This document shows positions 53,322-61,789 of a stretch of 64,000 bases of DNA, piece by piece. Both the position numbers and the translations under genes were made by a program. The stretch comes from Sphingomonadaceae bacterium. Lineage in GTDB: Bacteria; Pseudomonadota; Alphaproteobacteria; Sphingomonadales; Sphingomonadaceae. Position 1 is the stretch's first letter. Every line of letters begins with the position of its first letter. The DNA is taken from contig CANJUF010000001.1 in assembly GCA_947477745.1 (NCBI GenBank), forward strand, positions 62,001 through 126,000, written 5' to 3'. The notes under the pieces are model-generated. The model saw only the letters and a list, made by a program, of their open reading frames with translations, was not told the origin of the DNA and ran no database searches.

Positions 53322-54679
53322 CACAGCGGATCCATCGCAAGAAACTGGTCCAGGACGCGGTGGAAATGATTGGTGGTGACTTCTTCGAGCGGATTGGTGC
53401 GCGCGCCTTCCCAGCCGCGCGAGCGCATGCCCTTCTGCACCGCTTCCATGTTGCCGAAGTCCTGCTCAAGGAACGGGTTGCGCCCCTTGGCGGCTGCGAA
53501 CCCCTCGGACACGTGCTGTTCGACCAGCGGTTCCTTGCCCGGCGCATAGCGGTTGAGCGACCAGATATCGAAGATGCACGATTCCGCGTCAGTGGGGTGC
53601 GGGCGCATCCGGTACCACAGCACGGCGTCTGGTGTTGGCAAGACGATGGTGTTGGGAAAAATGTGGATGCTGATGCCGGGCTTGAGCATGGCTTCCATGT
53701 CCAGTTTTTCCGGCCACCTGGCCCCTTCGGCCTCCATCTCCTCCTTGCTCAGTTCGATGAAGCGGGGAAACAGGGTGCTCTCGTCCGATCCGGGCGGAAA
53801 CTCCTCGCGCAGCCGTTCGAGCGCGCGCATGCCCGAATCGCTGACCTGCGCCAGCAGTTCGTCGTGCAGCTCCTTTGACTGGTAATAGAGCATGTCCGCG
53901 CCGGACACGGCGGGGGTCCATTTGCCGTCCTCGCGCTTCATCCTGGGCATTTCGAGGAATTGCGTGGTGAAGCCGCAATGCTTGCCGTAAGCGTGCGTCG
54001 GTGAAAGCATCGTGTAGTAATCGACCCAGGAATTGTGCGTCGCGCCCGAATGGTAGCCCTCATGGAAGGCTTCCATCACCACTTTCCAGTTGACTGGGGC
54101 AATGATCGTTTCGTGCCAGGCGCGGCGCAGATCCTGAAACTCAAAGGGATCGAGCCAGTCGGCAACCGGCTCCAGCCATTCGCGAAGCGGAACCGCGTCC
54201 GGGTCCATGTTGACCCAGACCCAGCCGCCGAACGTATCGATCTTCGGCTTCTTGAGCGCGAGGCTCTCCTTGGTGAAGGCAGGACAATCGGCCCACTGCT
54301 CTTCGTGGAACACGAAGGAATTGCTGCCGTCGAGATCGAACTTCCAGCCGTGGAAGCGGCACAGGAAGCCGCCTTTCGAGAACCCCTTGCCCGGATTGAC
54401 GAGTTGCCGGCCGCGATGCTGGCAGACGTTGTAATAGGCCGAGATGGTCTCGGGGGCGGAACGGACGATTATGATCGATTCCTCGAAAATCTCGTAGGTG
54501 ACGTAATCGCCGACATGAGGGATTTCCTCTTCGCGGCAGGCGATGTGCCAGATCCGCGGCCACAGGCGCTCGCGCTCGAGCCGGGCGATATCCTCGCCGA
54601 TCCAGCGATCCTTTGGCACCCAGTCCTTGCGGATTTCTTCCCTGGCGCCCTCGGTCCGGGTCTTGCTCAATTCGTTCAT
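53321..54679 (-). CDS. Aromatic ring-hydroxylating (Rieske) oxygenase alpha subunit
   Basis: A 452-residue oxygenase with Rieske ligands C86, H88, C107 and H110 (CQHRG...CRFHGW) and mononuclear-iron histidines H210 and H215 in EGYHSGATH. Length and layout match standard alpha subunits without beta subunit, as in the SRPBCC group. ATG 54679 has GGGAGAGG 4-10 nt upstream; a frame to 54718 adds a leader unlike the family. It heads the operon that continues with FAD dehydrogenase, amidohydrolase, GMC and P450. No reductase partner is encoded here. Confidence 0.92.
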   Translation of the reverse strand: MNELSKTRTEGAREEIRKDWVPKDRWIGEDIARLERERLWPRIWHIACREEEIPHVGDYVTYEIFEESIIIVRSAPETISAYYNVCQHRGRQLVNPGKGFSKGGFLCRFHGWKFDLDGSNSFVFHEEQWADCPAFTKESLALKKPKIDTFGGWVWVNMDPDAVPLREWLEPVADWLDPFEFQDLRRAWHETIIAPVNWKVVMEAFHEGYHSGATHNSWVDYYTMLSPTHAYGKHCGFTTQFLEMPRMKREDGKWTPAVSGADMLYYQSKELHDELLAQVSDSGMRALERLREEFPPGSDESTLFPRFIELSKEEMEAEGARWPEKLDMEAMLKPGISIHIFPNTIVLPTPDAVLWYRMRPHPTDAESCIFDIWSLNRYAPGKEPLVEQHVSEGFAAAKGRNPFLEQDFGNMEAVQKGMRSRGWEGARTNPLEEVTTNHFHRVLDQFLAMDPL

Positions 54680-54766
54680 CGACCTCTCCCTCGCGCCCGA
54701 ATTTTGCGCACCTACCATTCACCGACGTTCTGCTTGACGAGGCGCCCCGCCAAAGCGAAAGTTACG

Positions 54767-54931
54767 CTAGCGAACATATTTGCTTCGTCTTGGAGTTGCA
54801 AGCTGCGATGAAGCGAACGCTCCGTGCTGGCCAATGAGGTAGCACAAGCGACCGAAACTGGGGATGAGATTGGCCGACAGGACGAAAAAAATGGCGAGCT
54901 GGTAGTTGATGCCGGTAAGCGCGCCGATCAC
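54767..54931 (-). pseudogene. C-terminal remnant of an MFS transporter
   Basis: The minus strand from 54931 reads VIGALTGINYQLAIFFVLSA then NLIPSFGRLCYLIGQHGAFA and stops at 54767 after 54 residues. It looks like the last helices and tail of an MFS transporter and has no start or ribosome site. The frame is closed by a stop just upstream, inside the ThDP gene end, so a deletion probably removed the rest of a transporter gene that lay between the ThDP and Rieske genes. Recognition is by pattern only. Confidence 0.45.
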
Positions 54932-56673
54932 CCCGCTTCGTCAGATGCCGAAAGCGAGCCAAGCGGGGGAGCGACAGCTGCGCGGAAAGACACTTCTGGC
55001 GATGTGATGAAGTCAATCACAACCGGCCCTTCGGTTTCCATCGCTTGCCGGAAGGCAGGCTCGATCTCGGCGGCATGGACAACCCGGATACCGGTGCAGC
55101 CCATTCCTCGCGCCATGGCGGCATGGTCGATCTCGGCAAATCGCGCTCCATAGGTTCCCGTGTCATGAACCACTGCGCCAAGCGAAGCATTATTGAAAAC
55201 CACAACAATGATCTTGAGCCTATGATCGAGCGCTGAGATCAACCCGTTCGCGCTCATCGCGAAGCCGCCGTCGCCGACAACTGCGACCACCATGCGATCC
55301 GGATAATGAAGTTTCGCGGCCAGCGCAGCCGGGATGGCGTAACCCATCGGACCAACACCTGCGGGCTGGAGCACGCCGTCGATAGCGCGGACCTTGAAAT
55401 GATGATTGATCATCATGCGGTTTTCGCCCGCATCGCAGGTGACAACGATGTCATCCGGCAAAGCGGCTTCCATTCCCGCAATGACCCGCTGGGGATGAAG
55501 CGGTGCGGTATCGTTCTTGCGCGCCGGCGCGTCGAAATGCCCGTAGGTCTTCCGGATCTCCGCTACCCTGATTTTGCCCTCGTTCGCAGCATCCGGCGAT
55601 GCACCGATAGCCTCACGCAATTGGTCGAGTACCGGGCCGACGCTGCCAATGAGCACATGGTCCGCTGGAATGACCCAAGCCGCGTTTCGCGGCTCGATCT
55701 CGATCTGAATGAAAGTCTGACGACGCGGGTCGAACAGTTTAGGAGATTCGCGTCCGATGTCCGATGCGCCGAGTTTCGAGCCCGCTACGATTACGAGGTC
55801 CGCATCCGCGCAAGTCATGCCGGCGGCATGGACGCCGAACGTCCCAGCCGGACCTAACGCAAGCGGATGATCTTCGGCGAACACACCTTTGCCGGTTGCC
55901 GTGGTGGCAACCGGAATGCCGGTAGCCTCAACAAAACGGCGCAGGGATTCCTGCGCCTGCCCGACCCTGACTCCGTTCCCGGCGAGGATGACCGGCCTTT
56001 TTGCCTTGCGAATTTCTGCGACTGCCGCAGCGATATGTTCTGCGCAAGCGGGAGGCGGAGCTGGCGGAAGGTAATAGCGGGTATTGTAAAGGATGGGAAA
56101 GCTGTCCGGTGTTACCGGTTCTCCAAGCAGCGCGCTGCGACTGTAAAGCACTGCCACGGGGCCCGGCTGCCCGGCCAGCGCATGCTTGATCGCGAGCTGC
56201 GTTGCCTGCACAGCGCTTACAGAATCCCGTGCGACAAAAACCTGCTTTGTAATGGCCTCGAACGCCTTCTTGGTATCCCAGACACCGTAGTCCCCTGTCC
56301 CTGCCTGATAAGGCGCATGCAGATCGAAGCCCGGCGTATCGCTCAATTCGGTGAGCAACAGCATTGGCGAACTGGAGAGATGCGCTTCAAGCGTGCCGAT
56401 GATCCCGTGGCCGAGTACCCAGGCACCCTGCCCCATGATCACGCCGGGCACGCCCGTAAGGCGGCCGGTAACCTCCGCCATGACCCCGGCAATCGATTCC
56501 TGGCGAACGACTACGAGATCCAGCGCATTGGCATGTGATTCACAGGCGTTATAGATGTGCCCGGTGTGCCCGCCGGGTACGCCGAAGATCCGTCGAATTC
56601 CGGCCTCTTCCATCACTTGGCAGATCGCATCCGATACGCTGAGCGGCTCCTGCGTGAAAATTTCTGCTGCCAT
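54928..56673 (-). CDS. ThDP-dependent enzyme, acetolactate synthase superfamily
   Basis: A 581-residue thiamine-diphosphate enzyme with the three expected domains: an N-terminal PYR domain with the activating Glu in VVRQESIAG, a central TPP_enzyme_M domain (RPVILAGNGVRVGQAQE) and a C-terminal PP domain with GDGGFAMSANGL and the NNASLG motif for Mg-ThDP. It may be a decarboxylase, lyase or ligase (oxalyl-CoA, benzoylformate or 2-hydroxyacyl-CoA lyase types); the exact reaction is not determined. ATG 56673 has AAGG 7 nt upstream; a frame extends to 56688. It heads its own unit in the divergent promoter region. Confidence 0.87.
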   Translation of the reverse strand: MAAEIFTQEPLSVSDAICQVMEEAGIRRIFGVPGGHTGHIYNACESHANALDLVVVRQESIAGVMAEVTGRLTGVPGVIMGQGAWVLGHGIIGTLEAHLSSSPMLLLTELSDTPGFDLHAPYQAGTGDYGVWDTKKAFEAITKQVFVARDSVSAVQATQLAIKHALAGQPGPVAVLYSRSALLGEPVTPDSFPILYNTRYYLPPAPPPACAEHIAAAVAEIRKAKRPVILAGNGVRVGQAQESLRRFVEATGIPVATTATGKGVFAEDHPLALGPAGTFGVHAAGMTCADADLVIVAGSKLGASDIGRESPKLFDPRRQTFIQIEIEPRNAAWVIPADHVLIGSVGPVLDQLREAIGASPDAANEGKIRVAEIRKTYGHFDAPARKNDTAPLHPQRVIAGMEAALPDDIVVTCDAGENRMMINHHFKVRAIDGVLQPAGVGPMGYAIPAALAAKLHYPDRMVVAVVGDGGFAMSANGLISALDHRLKIIVVVFNNASLGAVVHDTGTYGARFAEIDHAAMARGMGCTGIRVVHAAEIEPAFRQAMETEGPVVIDFITSPEVSFRAAVAPPLGSLSASDEAG

Positions 56674-56780
56674 CCTGTCGCCTTTCAAGAAGCGTTGCGC
56701 GTGCGGCGGAATGACTGCGCATCTACCCTTGCCTTCCGCGCTTCCTCAAAGGAATTGCGCGCCGCTTTGTCAACTTTGAT

Positions 56781-56799
56781 GTATACCATTACGTATATG
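56781..56799 (+). promoter_or_regulatory. Operator-like palindrome with TTACGTATATG (site B)
   Basis: TATAC (56782-56786), 6 nt, GTATA (56793-56797) is an inverted repeat that contains the 11-mer TTACGTATATG (56789-56799), identical to site A at 45523-45533. It sits in the 220-nt divergent spacer between the ThDP gene and the amidohydrolase operon, about 95 nt upstream of the latter. Candidate binding site for the island TetR regulator. Confidence 0.5.
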
Positions 56800-56893
56800 A
56801 AAGATGTAATCCAATGCACCGGGTCGGCGATGCCCTTGACCTCGAACTGTGATATCGCAGTATCATTCGGTCCACGTAGGGAGAGGACGCAAA

Positions 56894-58030
56894 ATGAAAT
56901 ACAACGTCATCAACGTCGGCACGCACGTCAATCCGCCGGGTGACATGTACGAGCGCTATTTCCCCGAAGATCTGCGGCACCTCGCTCCGCGACTGGTGAA
57001 GCGCACCTTCGACGACGACGGCGAGTACGAAGCGATCGAGCTGGAAGGCCATTACATCCGCCAGCTTTCCGCGCAGGTGGGGCTGGACCGCACCGACTAC
57101 ATGAACATTCCCTTCATCCGCTCTTTCGAGGAGGGCGTTCCGGGCCAGCGCGATCCCGCAGCGCGGCTGGCGGACATGGACCGCGACGGCATCGATGCCG
57201 ACGTTCTCGTCCACCCCGGCTATCCGATCCTCCTGCCGAAAAACCGCGACACGCGCCGCGGCATGATGATGGCCTTCAACGACTGGCTCGCCGAGTTCTG
57301 CGCCCACGATCCGAAGCGGCTTATCGGCATTGGCGAGATTCCGGTGTGGGACGTGCCCCGCGCCGTCGAAGAGGCCCGGCGCGTCAAGGCCATCGGCCTG
57401 CGCGGCGTGCTGATGCCGGCGATCCCCGGTTACGTGGGTGCATGGTCGTGCCCGGCGGACGAGCCATATACTTCGCCGGTCTATGACCCGCTCTGGGATG
57501 CGCTGGAGGAGCTTGGCCTCGTGATCGTCGTCCACGCCGACGCCGCCGCTGCAACCAAGGCGCTGCAGGATTACGACGAGCCTGCGATCAACATGATCAT
57601 CAACAAGACGATGCCGCAGGAAATGATCGCCTCGCTGATCGTGCGCCACGTGTTCCGTGACCATCCGGACCTCAAGCTGGTGTGCGTCGAGACCGGCGTG
57701 GGCTGGATGGCGCACCTCGTTTCCTGGATGGACGTGCTGGTGGGGGAGCACCCGTCGATGTATCCCGGCATGAACGAGAAACCGAGCGAGATCTTTCGCA
57801 AGCACGTGTTCGGCTCGTTCCTGTGGGACACGATCGGGATCGCCAACCGCCATGTCATCGGCACCGGCAACATCATGTGGTGCAGCGACTATCCACACAA
57901 TTACGGGCCGTTCCCCAATTCGAAAAAGCAGATTGAGAAGGACCTGGGCACCCTCGATGACGAAGAGCGCCGCATGATCCTTGCAGGCAATGCTGTGCGC
58001 GTTTTCGGGCTAGAGGACGATCCGCGTTAG
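56894..58030 (+). CDS. Amidohydrolase_2-family metal-dependent hydrolase/decarboxylase
   Basis: A 378-residue TIM-barrel protein starting MKYNVINVGTHVNPPGDMYE. Unlike typical members the N-terminal HxH motif reads GTHVNP. Other family sites are clear: VIVVHADA, the VETGVGWM segment and CSDYPHNYGPFP with the metal-binding Asp. Related enzymes include aminocarboxymuconate-semialdehyde and gamma-resorcylate decarboxylases. ATG 56894 has GGGAGAGGA 6-14 nt upstream. First gene of the plus-strand operon. Confidence 0.87.
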   Translation: MKYNVINVGTHVNPPGDMYERYFPEDLRHLAPRLVKRTFDDDGEYEAIELEGHYIRQLSAQVGLDRTDYMNIPFIRSFEEGVPGQRDPAARLADMDRDGIDADVLVHPGYPILLPKNRDTRRGMMMAFNDWLAEFCAHDPKRLIGIGEIPVWDVPRAVEEARRVKAIGLRGVLMPAIPGYVGAWSCPADEPYTSPVYDPLWDALEELGLVIVVHADAAAATKALQDYDEPAINMIINKTMPQEMIASLIVRHVFRDHPDLKLVCVETGVGWMAHLVSWMDVLVGEHPSMYPGMNEKPSEIFRKHVFGSFLWDTIGIANRHVIGTGNIMWCSDYPHNYGPFPNSKKQIEKDLGTLDDEERRMILAGNAVRVFGLEDDPR

Positions 58031-58041
58031 GGGGCAAGGCA

Positions 58042-58929
58042 ATGGTTTCACGGCCTGAATTGATCGCCAGCGGGATCGCCGTGCCCGAAGGGCCGACCTG
58101 GTGTCCGGACGGCACGCTGGTGGTGACCTCGGTCGCCGAAGGCGCGCTCTACCGGATCTGGCCCGATGAGCGGCGCAAGGAGAAGATTGCATCGACGCGC
58201 GGCGGCGCGAACTCGTCCGCGCTCGCAAGCGACGGCGGCTTCATCGTCACGCAGAACGGCGGCATCGATTTTCGCAACCTGCCGATGATGCCCGGTTCCG
58301 GAATCGAGAATTATCCGCTTCCCGCCCCCGATCATATCGACGCGGGGCTGCAACGGGTCATGCCCGATGGGTCGGTCGCAAGGCTGCTCGGCGGCATGCA
58401 GGCACCGAACGACCTGACGATCGCTCCGGACGGAACGATATACTTTACCGATCCGCACGCCTTCCCCGCACCGCCCGGCGAGCCCAAGGCGCGGGTCATG
58501 GCAATGACGCCCGGCGGGGAAATCAGGACGGTCGCGGACGGCTTCATCATGGTGAACGGTATCGCGCTCGAAGCGGACGGCAATCTCGTGGTCACCGAAG
58601 GCAATGGGCTTATGCGCCTCTCGCCTCAGGGCGAACGCGAATGGATCATCGAGAACGTCAGTGACAAACACGCAACCGACGGGATCAAACTTGACCGTGA
58701 CGGCAGGATCTACATGGCTGCGAGCATCGATCGCGGGGTGCGGATCGTCGAGCAAGGCAAGATCGTCGATCACTTCCAGATAGAGGGCGAAGGCTTCACC
58801 ACCAACCTGTGCTTCGGCGGCCACGACATGCGTACCCTGTTCCTGACAGACGGGCCAGGCAACGTCTGGATGATGCGCGACATGCCCACGCCCGGGTTGC
58901 AGCTCAATATTTGGCCGACTCCAGCCTGA
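58042..58929 (+). CDS. SMP-30/gluconolactonase-family lactonase
   Basis: A 295-residue six-bladed beta-propeller with repeated blade starts such as PEGPTWCPDGTLVVTSVAEG, NDLTIAPDGTIYFTDP and NGIALEADGNLVVTEG. The metal-binding residues of the family (Glu in PEGP, Asn in PNDL, Asn in VNGIAL, Asp in the later DGIKLD) are all present. It would hydrolyse a lactone, fitting a Baeyer-Villiger or ring-cleavage product. Gap to the amidohydrolase is 11 nt. Confidence 0.88.
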   Translation: MVSRPELIASGIAVPEGPTWCPDGTLVVTSVAEGALYRIWPDERRKEKIASTRGGANSSALASDGGFIVTQNGGIDFRNLPMMPGSGIENYPLPAPDHIDAGLQRVMPDGSVARLLGGMQAPNDLTIAPDGTIYFTDPHAFPAPPGEPKARVMAMTPGGEIRTVADGFIMVNGIALEADGNLVVTEGNGLMRLSPQGEREWIIENVSDKHATDGIKLDRDGRIYMAASIDRGVRIVEQGKIVDHFQIEGEGFTTNLCFGGHDMRTLFLTDGPGNVWMMRDMPTPGLQLNIWPTPA

Positions 58930-59004
58930 ACGCGCCATGCATGGATTAATTCCGCTAGGCGTGAGACTGTCAGCGCCAGAGGACCAGAGGGAGAGGTTGA
59001 CGAG

Positions 59005-60171
59005 ATGACCCTATTCGAACCGGGCAACGCCCTCGTGCAAGCAGCTGTCGATAAGGCTATCGCCCACGGTGATGAACTGGGCGTGCAGGTCTGCGCCTAT
59101 CACCGCGGCCGCTGCTTCATCGATGTCGCGGCCGGTTCTGCCGAGCCGGACCTTTCGCGGCCTGCCGATCACGAGACGCTGTTCAACATCTGGTCCGTCT
59201 CGAAGGCGATCACCGCGACGCTGCTCCATATCCAGGCCGACCGCGGCCTCATCGATTACGACGCTCCGATCGCCGAGTACTGGCCGGAATTCGGCGCGAG
59301 CGGCAAAGACGGCATCACCGTGCGCCATGCACTGATGCACCGCTCAGGCCTGCCGCAAATGCCCGAGGGAATGACCCCGGAACGCCTGGTCGACTGGGAC
59401 TGGATGACTTCGGCCATCGCCGCGCTCGAACCGATGGCCGCGCCGGGCGAGAAACCGATGTATCAGGCCCTGTCGTTCGGCTGGATCATTGGCGAACTGG
59501 TGCGCCGCACCGATCCCAAAGCGCGCGACGTCAACACCTTCTTGCAGGAGGAGGTGAATAGGCCGCTCGGCATCGACAGCCTGTGGCTTGGCGTTCCCGA
59601 CAGCGAACTTCCCAGGATCGCCACAATGGTCGATGCCATGCCGCCAATGTCGCCCGAAACCCTGCCGGAGATCTGGGAAAAGGTTTCGCCCTGGGCGGTA
59701 AGGCTGCTTCCCGACGTGTTCGAGGACAACCGCATCCGTCAGGCGGTGATTCCCGGCGTCGGCGGGATTGCGAACGCACGCAGCGCAGGTCGCTTTTTCG
59801 GCATGCTCGCCAATGGCGGCGAACTCGGCGGCGTACGCATTCTCTCGGCCGAGCGGGTCGCCGGGTTTGCCGAGCCGCGCATCGGCGGAGACGAGCCCGA
59901 CACGGTCATGTTCAATCAGGTGATGCCGATCAGCAAGGCCGGCTTCTGGCTCTATGCCCCCGAACCGATCACCGCCGCATTCCGCACGCCGACCGCATTC
60001 GGCTGTCCCGGCGTCGGCGGGGCGCTTGGCTGGGCCGATCCGGGCGAAGACATCGCAGTCTCGTTCTGCCACAACCGGCTGGTGCTGCCCGCGACGTCGG
60101 ACGAAGATCCGTTCATCCCGGTCGCCGCAGCGGTGCGGGAGGCTCTCGCCATGCTCCGCGAAACCGCCTGA
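59005..60171 (+). CDS. Serine esterase of the beta-lactamase fold (EstB/class C-like)
   Basis: A 388-residue serine hydrolase with the SxxK motif S64-V-S-K67 in NIWSVSKAIT, a later Tyr motif (YQALSFGW) replacing YxN, and a C-terminal GCPGVGGALGWADP segment where the third motif lies. This pattern is typical of EstB-like esterases, not true beta-lactamases. No signal peptide, so cytosolic ester hydrolysis is likely. The ATG 59005 follows GGGAGAGG. It sits between the lactonase and SnoaL genes. Confidence 0.87.
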   Translation: MTLFEPGNALVQAAVDKAIAHGDELGVQVCAYHRGRCFIDVAAGSAEPDLSRPADHETLFNIWSVSKAITATLLHIQADRGLIDYDAPIAEYWPEFGASGKDGITVRHALMHRSGLPQMPEGMTPERLVDWDWMTSAIAALEPMAAPGEKPMYQALSFGWIIGELVRRTDPKARDVNTFLQEEVNRPLGIDSLWLGVPDSELPRIATMVDAMPPMSPETLPEIWEKVSPWAVRLLPDVFEDNRIRQAVIPGVGGIANARSAGRFFGMLANGGELGGVRILSAERVAGFAEPRIGGDEPDTVMFNQVMPISKAGFWLYAPEPITAAFRTPTAFGCPGVGGALGWADPGEDIAVSFCHNRLVLPATSDEDPFIPVAAAVREALAMLRETA

Positions 60172-60195
60172 TCCAGCGGGAAAGGAACAAAAACT

Positions 60196-60627
60196 GTGGC
60201 CAGCAACGATGCGCATGAAATCCAGTCGGTCATCAGCCGCTACACCAACTGCGTCAACCGCAGGGACTGGTCGATCCTGCCCGGCATTTTCACTGCGGAC
60301 GCTGTATGGTCAGCGCCAGCCATTCCCGGCGCGACATTCGAAGGCCATGACGCTGTCGTCGCCGGCATTCCCGCGCTGGTGGAAGATACCACATCGTTGA
60401 TCCAGCTCAACACGCCGTCCGACATATCGATCGACGGCGAACACGCTCGCGCGCAGTGCTCGATCCGCGAAACTGGTTCGATCCAGCGTGATGGCATCCG
60501 CTTCGAGGCGCATGGCTGGTATGACGACGAGCTGGTTCGCGAACACGGCTTGTGGAAATTTGCGCGGCGCACGTTCTCGCTGATCGAGAACTATTTCACG
60601 CCGATCTCGCCGCTCGGTGGGGCCTGA
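60196..60627 (+). CDS. SnoaL-like / NTF2-fold protein
   Basis: A 143-residue SnoaL_4-type protein: helix EIQSVISRYTNCVNRRDW, FTADAVWSAPAIPG and strands RAQCSIRETGSIQRDGIRFE, ending LWKFARRTFSLIENYF. The start is GTG 60196 with AAAGGAAC upstream. Paralogous in fold to the one at 42528. It may be a small dehydratase, isomerase or hydrolase of the pathway. It overlaps or abuts the sulfotransferase gene. Confidence 0.75.
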   Translation: MASNDAHEIQSVISRYTNCVNRRDWSILPGIFTADAVWSAPAIPGATFEGHDAVVAGIPALVEDTTSLIQLNTPSDISIDGEHARAQCSIRETGSIQRDGIRFEAHGWYDDELVREHGLWKFARRTFSLIENYFTPISPLGGA

Positions 60628-60631
60628 CACC

Positions 60632-61789
60632 GTGGCGGTTGTGCTCGATCCCGATGCGCTGATGGCCCAGGCGCGCGCCGCGACCGGCCTCGATGATTTC
60701 GGCGATCCGTGGTTCATGACCCCGTTCAGGAAGGTCATCGAACTGGTCAATGCCGAAGGCGGGCTCACCAAGGCGGATGCAGACCCGGTCCTGCTGCTGA
60801 TCGGCGCGCTGGCGGACAGATTGCGCATGGTCCGTTATCTCAACGAGAATCCCAGGGTCTTCGACGAGCAAGTCGACGTGGCCGCCTTCATCATCGGCTG
60901 GCCAAGGGGCGGCTCGACCCTACTTCAGCGGCTGCTTTGTTCCTCGCCGCGGCTGACGGGAGCATGCTGGTGGGAGCTGCTCAATCCGCTGCCGCTCACG
61001 CCGGACCTGTCCGACGACTGCGAGGATCGCAAGCACCTCGCCGTCGCCACGATGAACGCGATGTACGAGAAATGGCCGAAGATGCGCAGCCAGCATCCGC
61101 TCAAGCCCTTCGATGTCGATGAAGAAGTGATGCTGTTTGACCGCAGCTTCATGAGCCTGATGTGGCAAGCCTATTTCTACATCCCCTCCTACCTCGACTG
61201 GCTCAGCGGTCAGGACCAGGCCCGCGCCTACGAAGAAATGCTGCTGTGGCTCAAGATCATCTCGTACCAGCGCCCCGACAAGGCTGGCCAGCGATGGATC
61301 CTGAAATCGCCGCAGCATATGTTGGCTGGAGGATTGAAGCATGCCTTCGCCGCGATGCCCGGTGCCAAGGCGATCATCACGCACCGGACGCTGCAGAAGG
61401 TCGCGACCTCCTATGCCAGCATGATCGACACCACGATTGCGCAGTGGTCGGCGACTTACGATCCGCGCAAGTACGGCCGCGATTCGATTCGACTGTTCCA
61501 GCGCAGCGTCGATCACTTCATGCAGGTTCGCGCCGATCCGCAATTCGCCGATCGCTTTATCGACGTGCGTTTCGAGGACACCTTCGAGCGGCCGGTGGAC
61601 GTGTTCGGCGATGTTCTTGGCCAGTTGGGAATGCAGGTGGGCGAAGCCGATCTCGCCGCCGCCCGGGCCTGGATGGACGCCAATGGCAGGGAGACGCATC
61701 CCCCTCACACCTATTCGCCCGAAGACTATGGCATGACTGCCGAAGAAATCGACGCGGCATTCGCAGCTTACCATGGCCAATATCTGTAA
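60632..61789 (+). CDS. Sulfotransferase-family protein
   Basis: A 385-residue protein with the 5'-phosphosulfate-binding loop GWPRGGSTLLQRLL (about 94-107), the catalytic-type KSP(x)HM segment (WILKSPQHML) and a following AIITHRTLQKVATSYASM that corresponds to the 3'-phosphate (PAPS) site. It would transfer sulfate from PAPS to a hydroxyl, unusual in a catabolic operon; other members act in other ways. GTG 60632 is taken as the start because GGTGGGG lies about 8 nt upstream; a GTG at 60617 overlapping the SnoaL gene is possible. Confidence 0.8.
   Translation: MAVVLDPDALMAQARAATGLDDFGDPWFMTPFRKVIELVNAEGGLTKADADPVLLLIGALADRLRMVRYLNENPRVFDEQVDVAAFIIGWPRGGSTLLQRLLCSSPRLTGACWWELLNPLPLTPDLSDDCEDRKHLAVATMNAMYEKWPKMRSQHPLKPFDVDEEVMLFDRSFMSLMWQAYFYIPSYLDWLSGQDQARAYEEMLLWLKIISYQRPDKAGQRWILKSPQHMLAGGLKHAFAAMPGAKAIITHRTLQKVATSYASMIDTTIAQWSATYDPRKYGRDSIRLFQRSVDHFMQVRADPQFADRFIDVRFEDTFERPVDVFGDVLGQLGMQVGEADLAAARAWMDANGRETHPPHTYSPEDYGMTAEEIDAAFAAYHGQYL

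Noticed and set aside
59005..60171. Beta-lactamase antibiotic-resistance gene
   Set aside because: SxxK is present but the YxN motif is replaced and there is no signal peptide; a cytosolic EstB-type esterase in a catabolic operon fits better.
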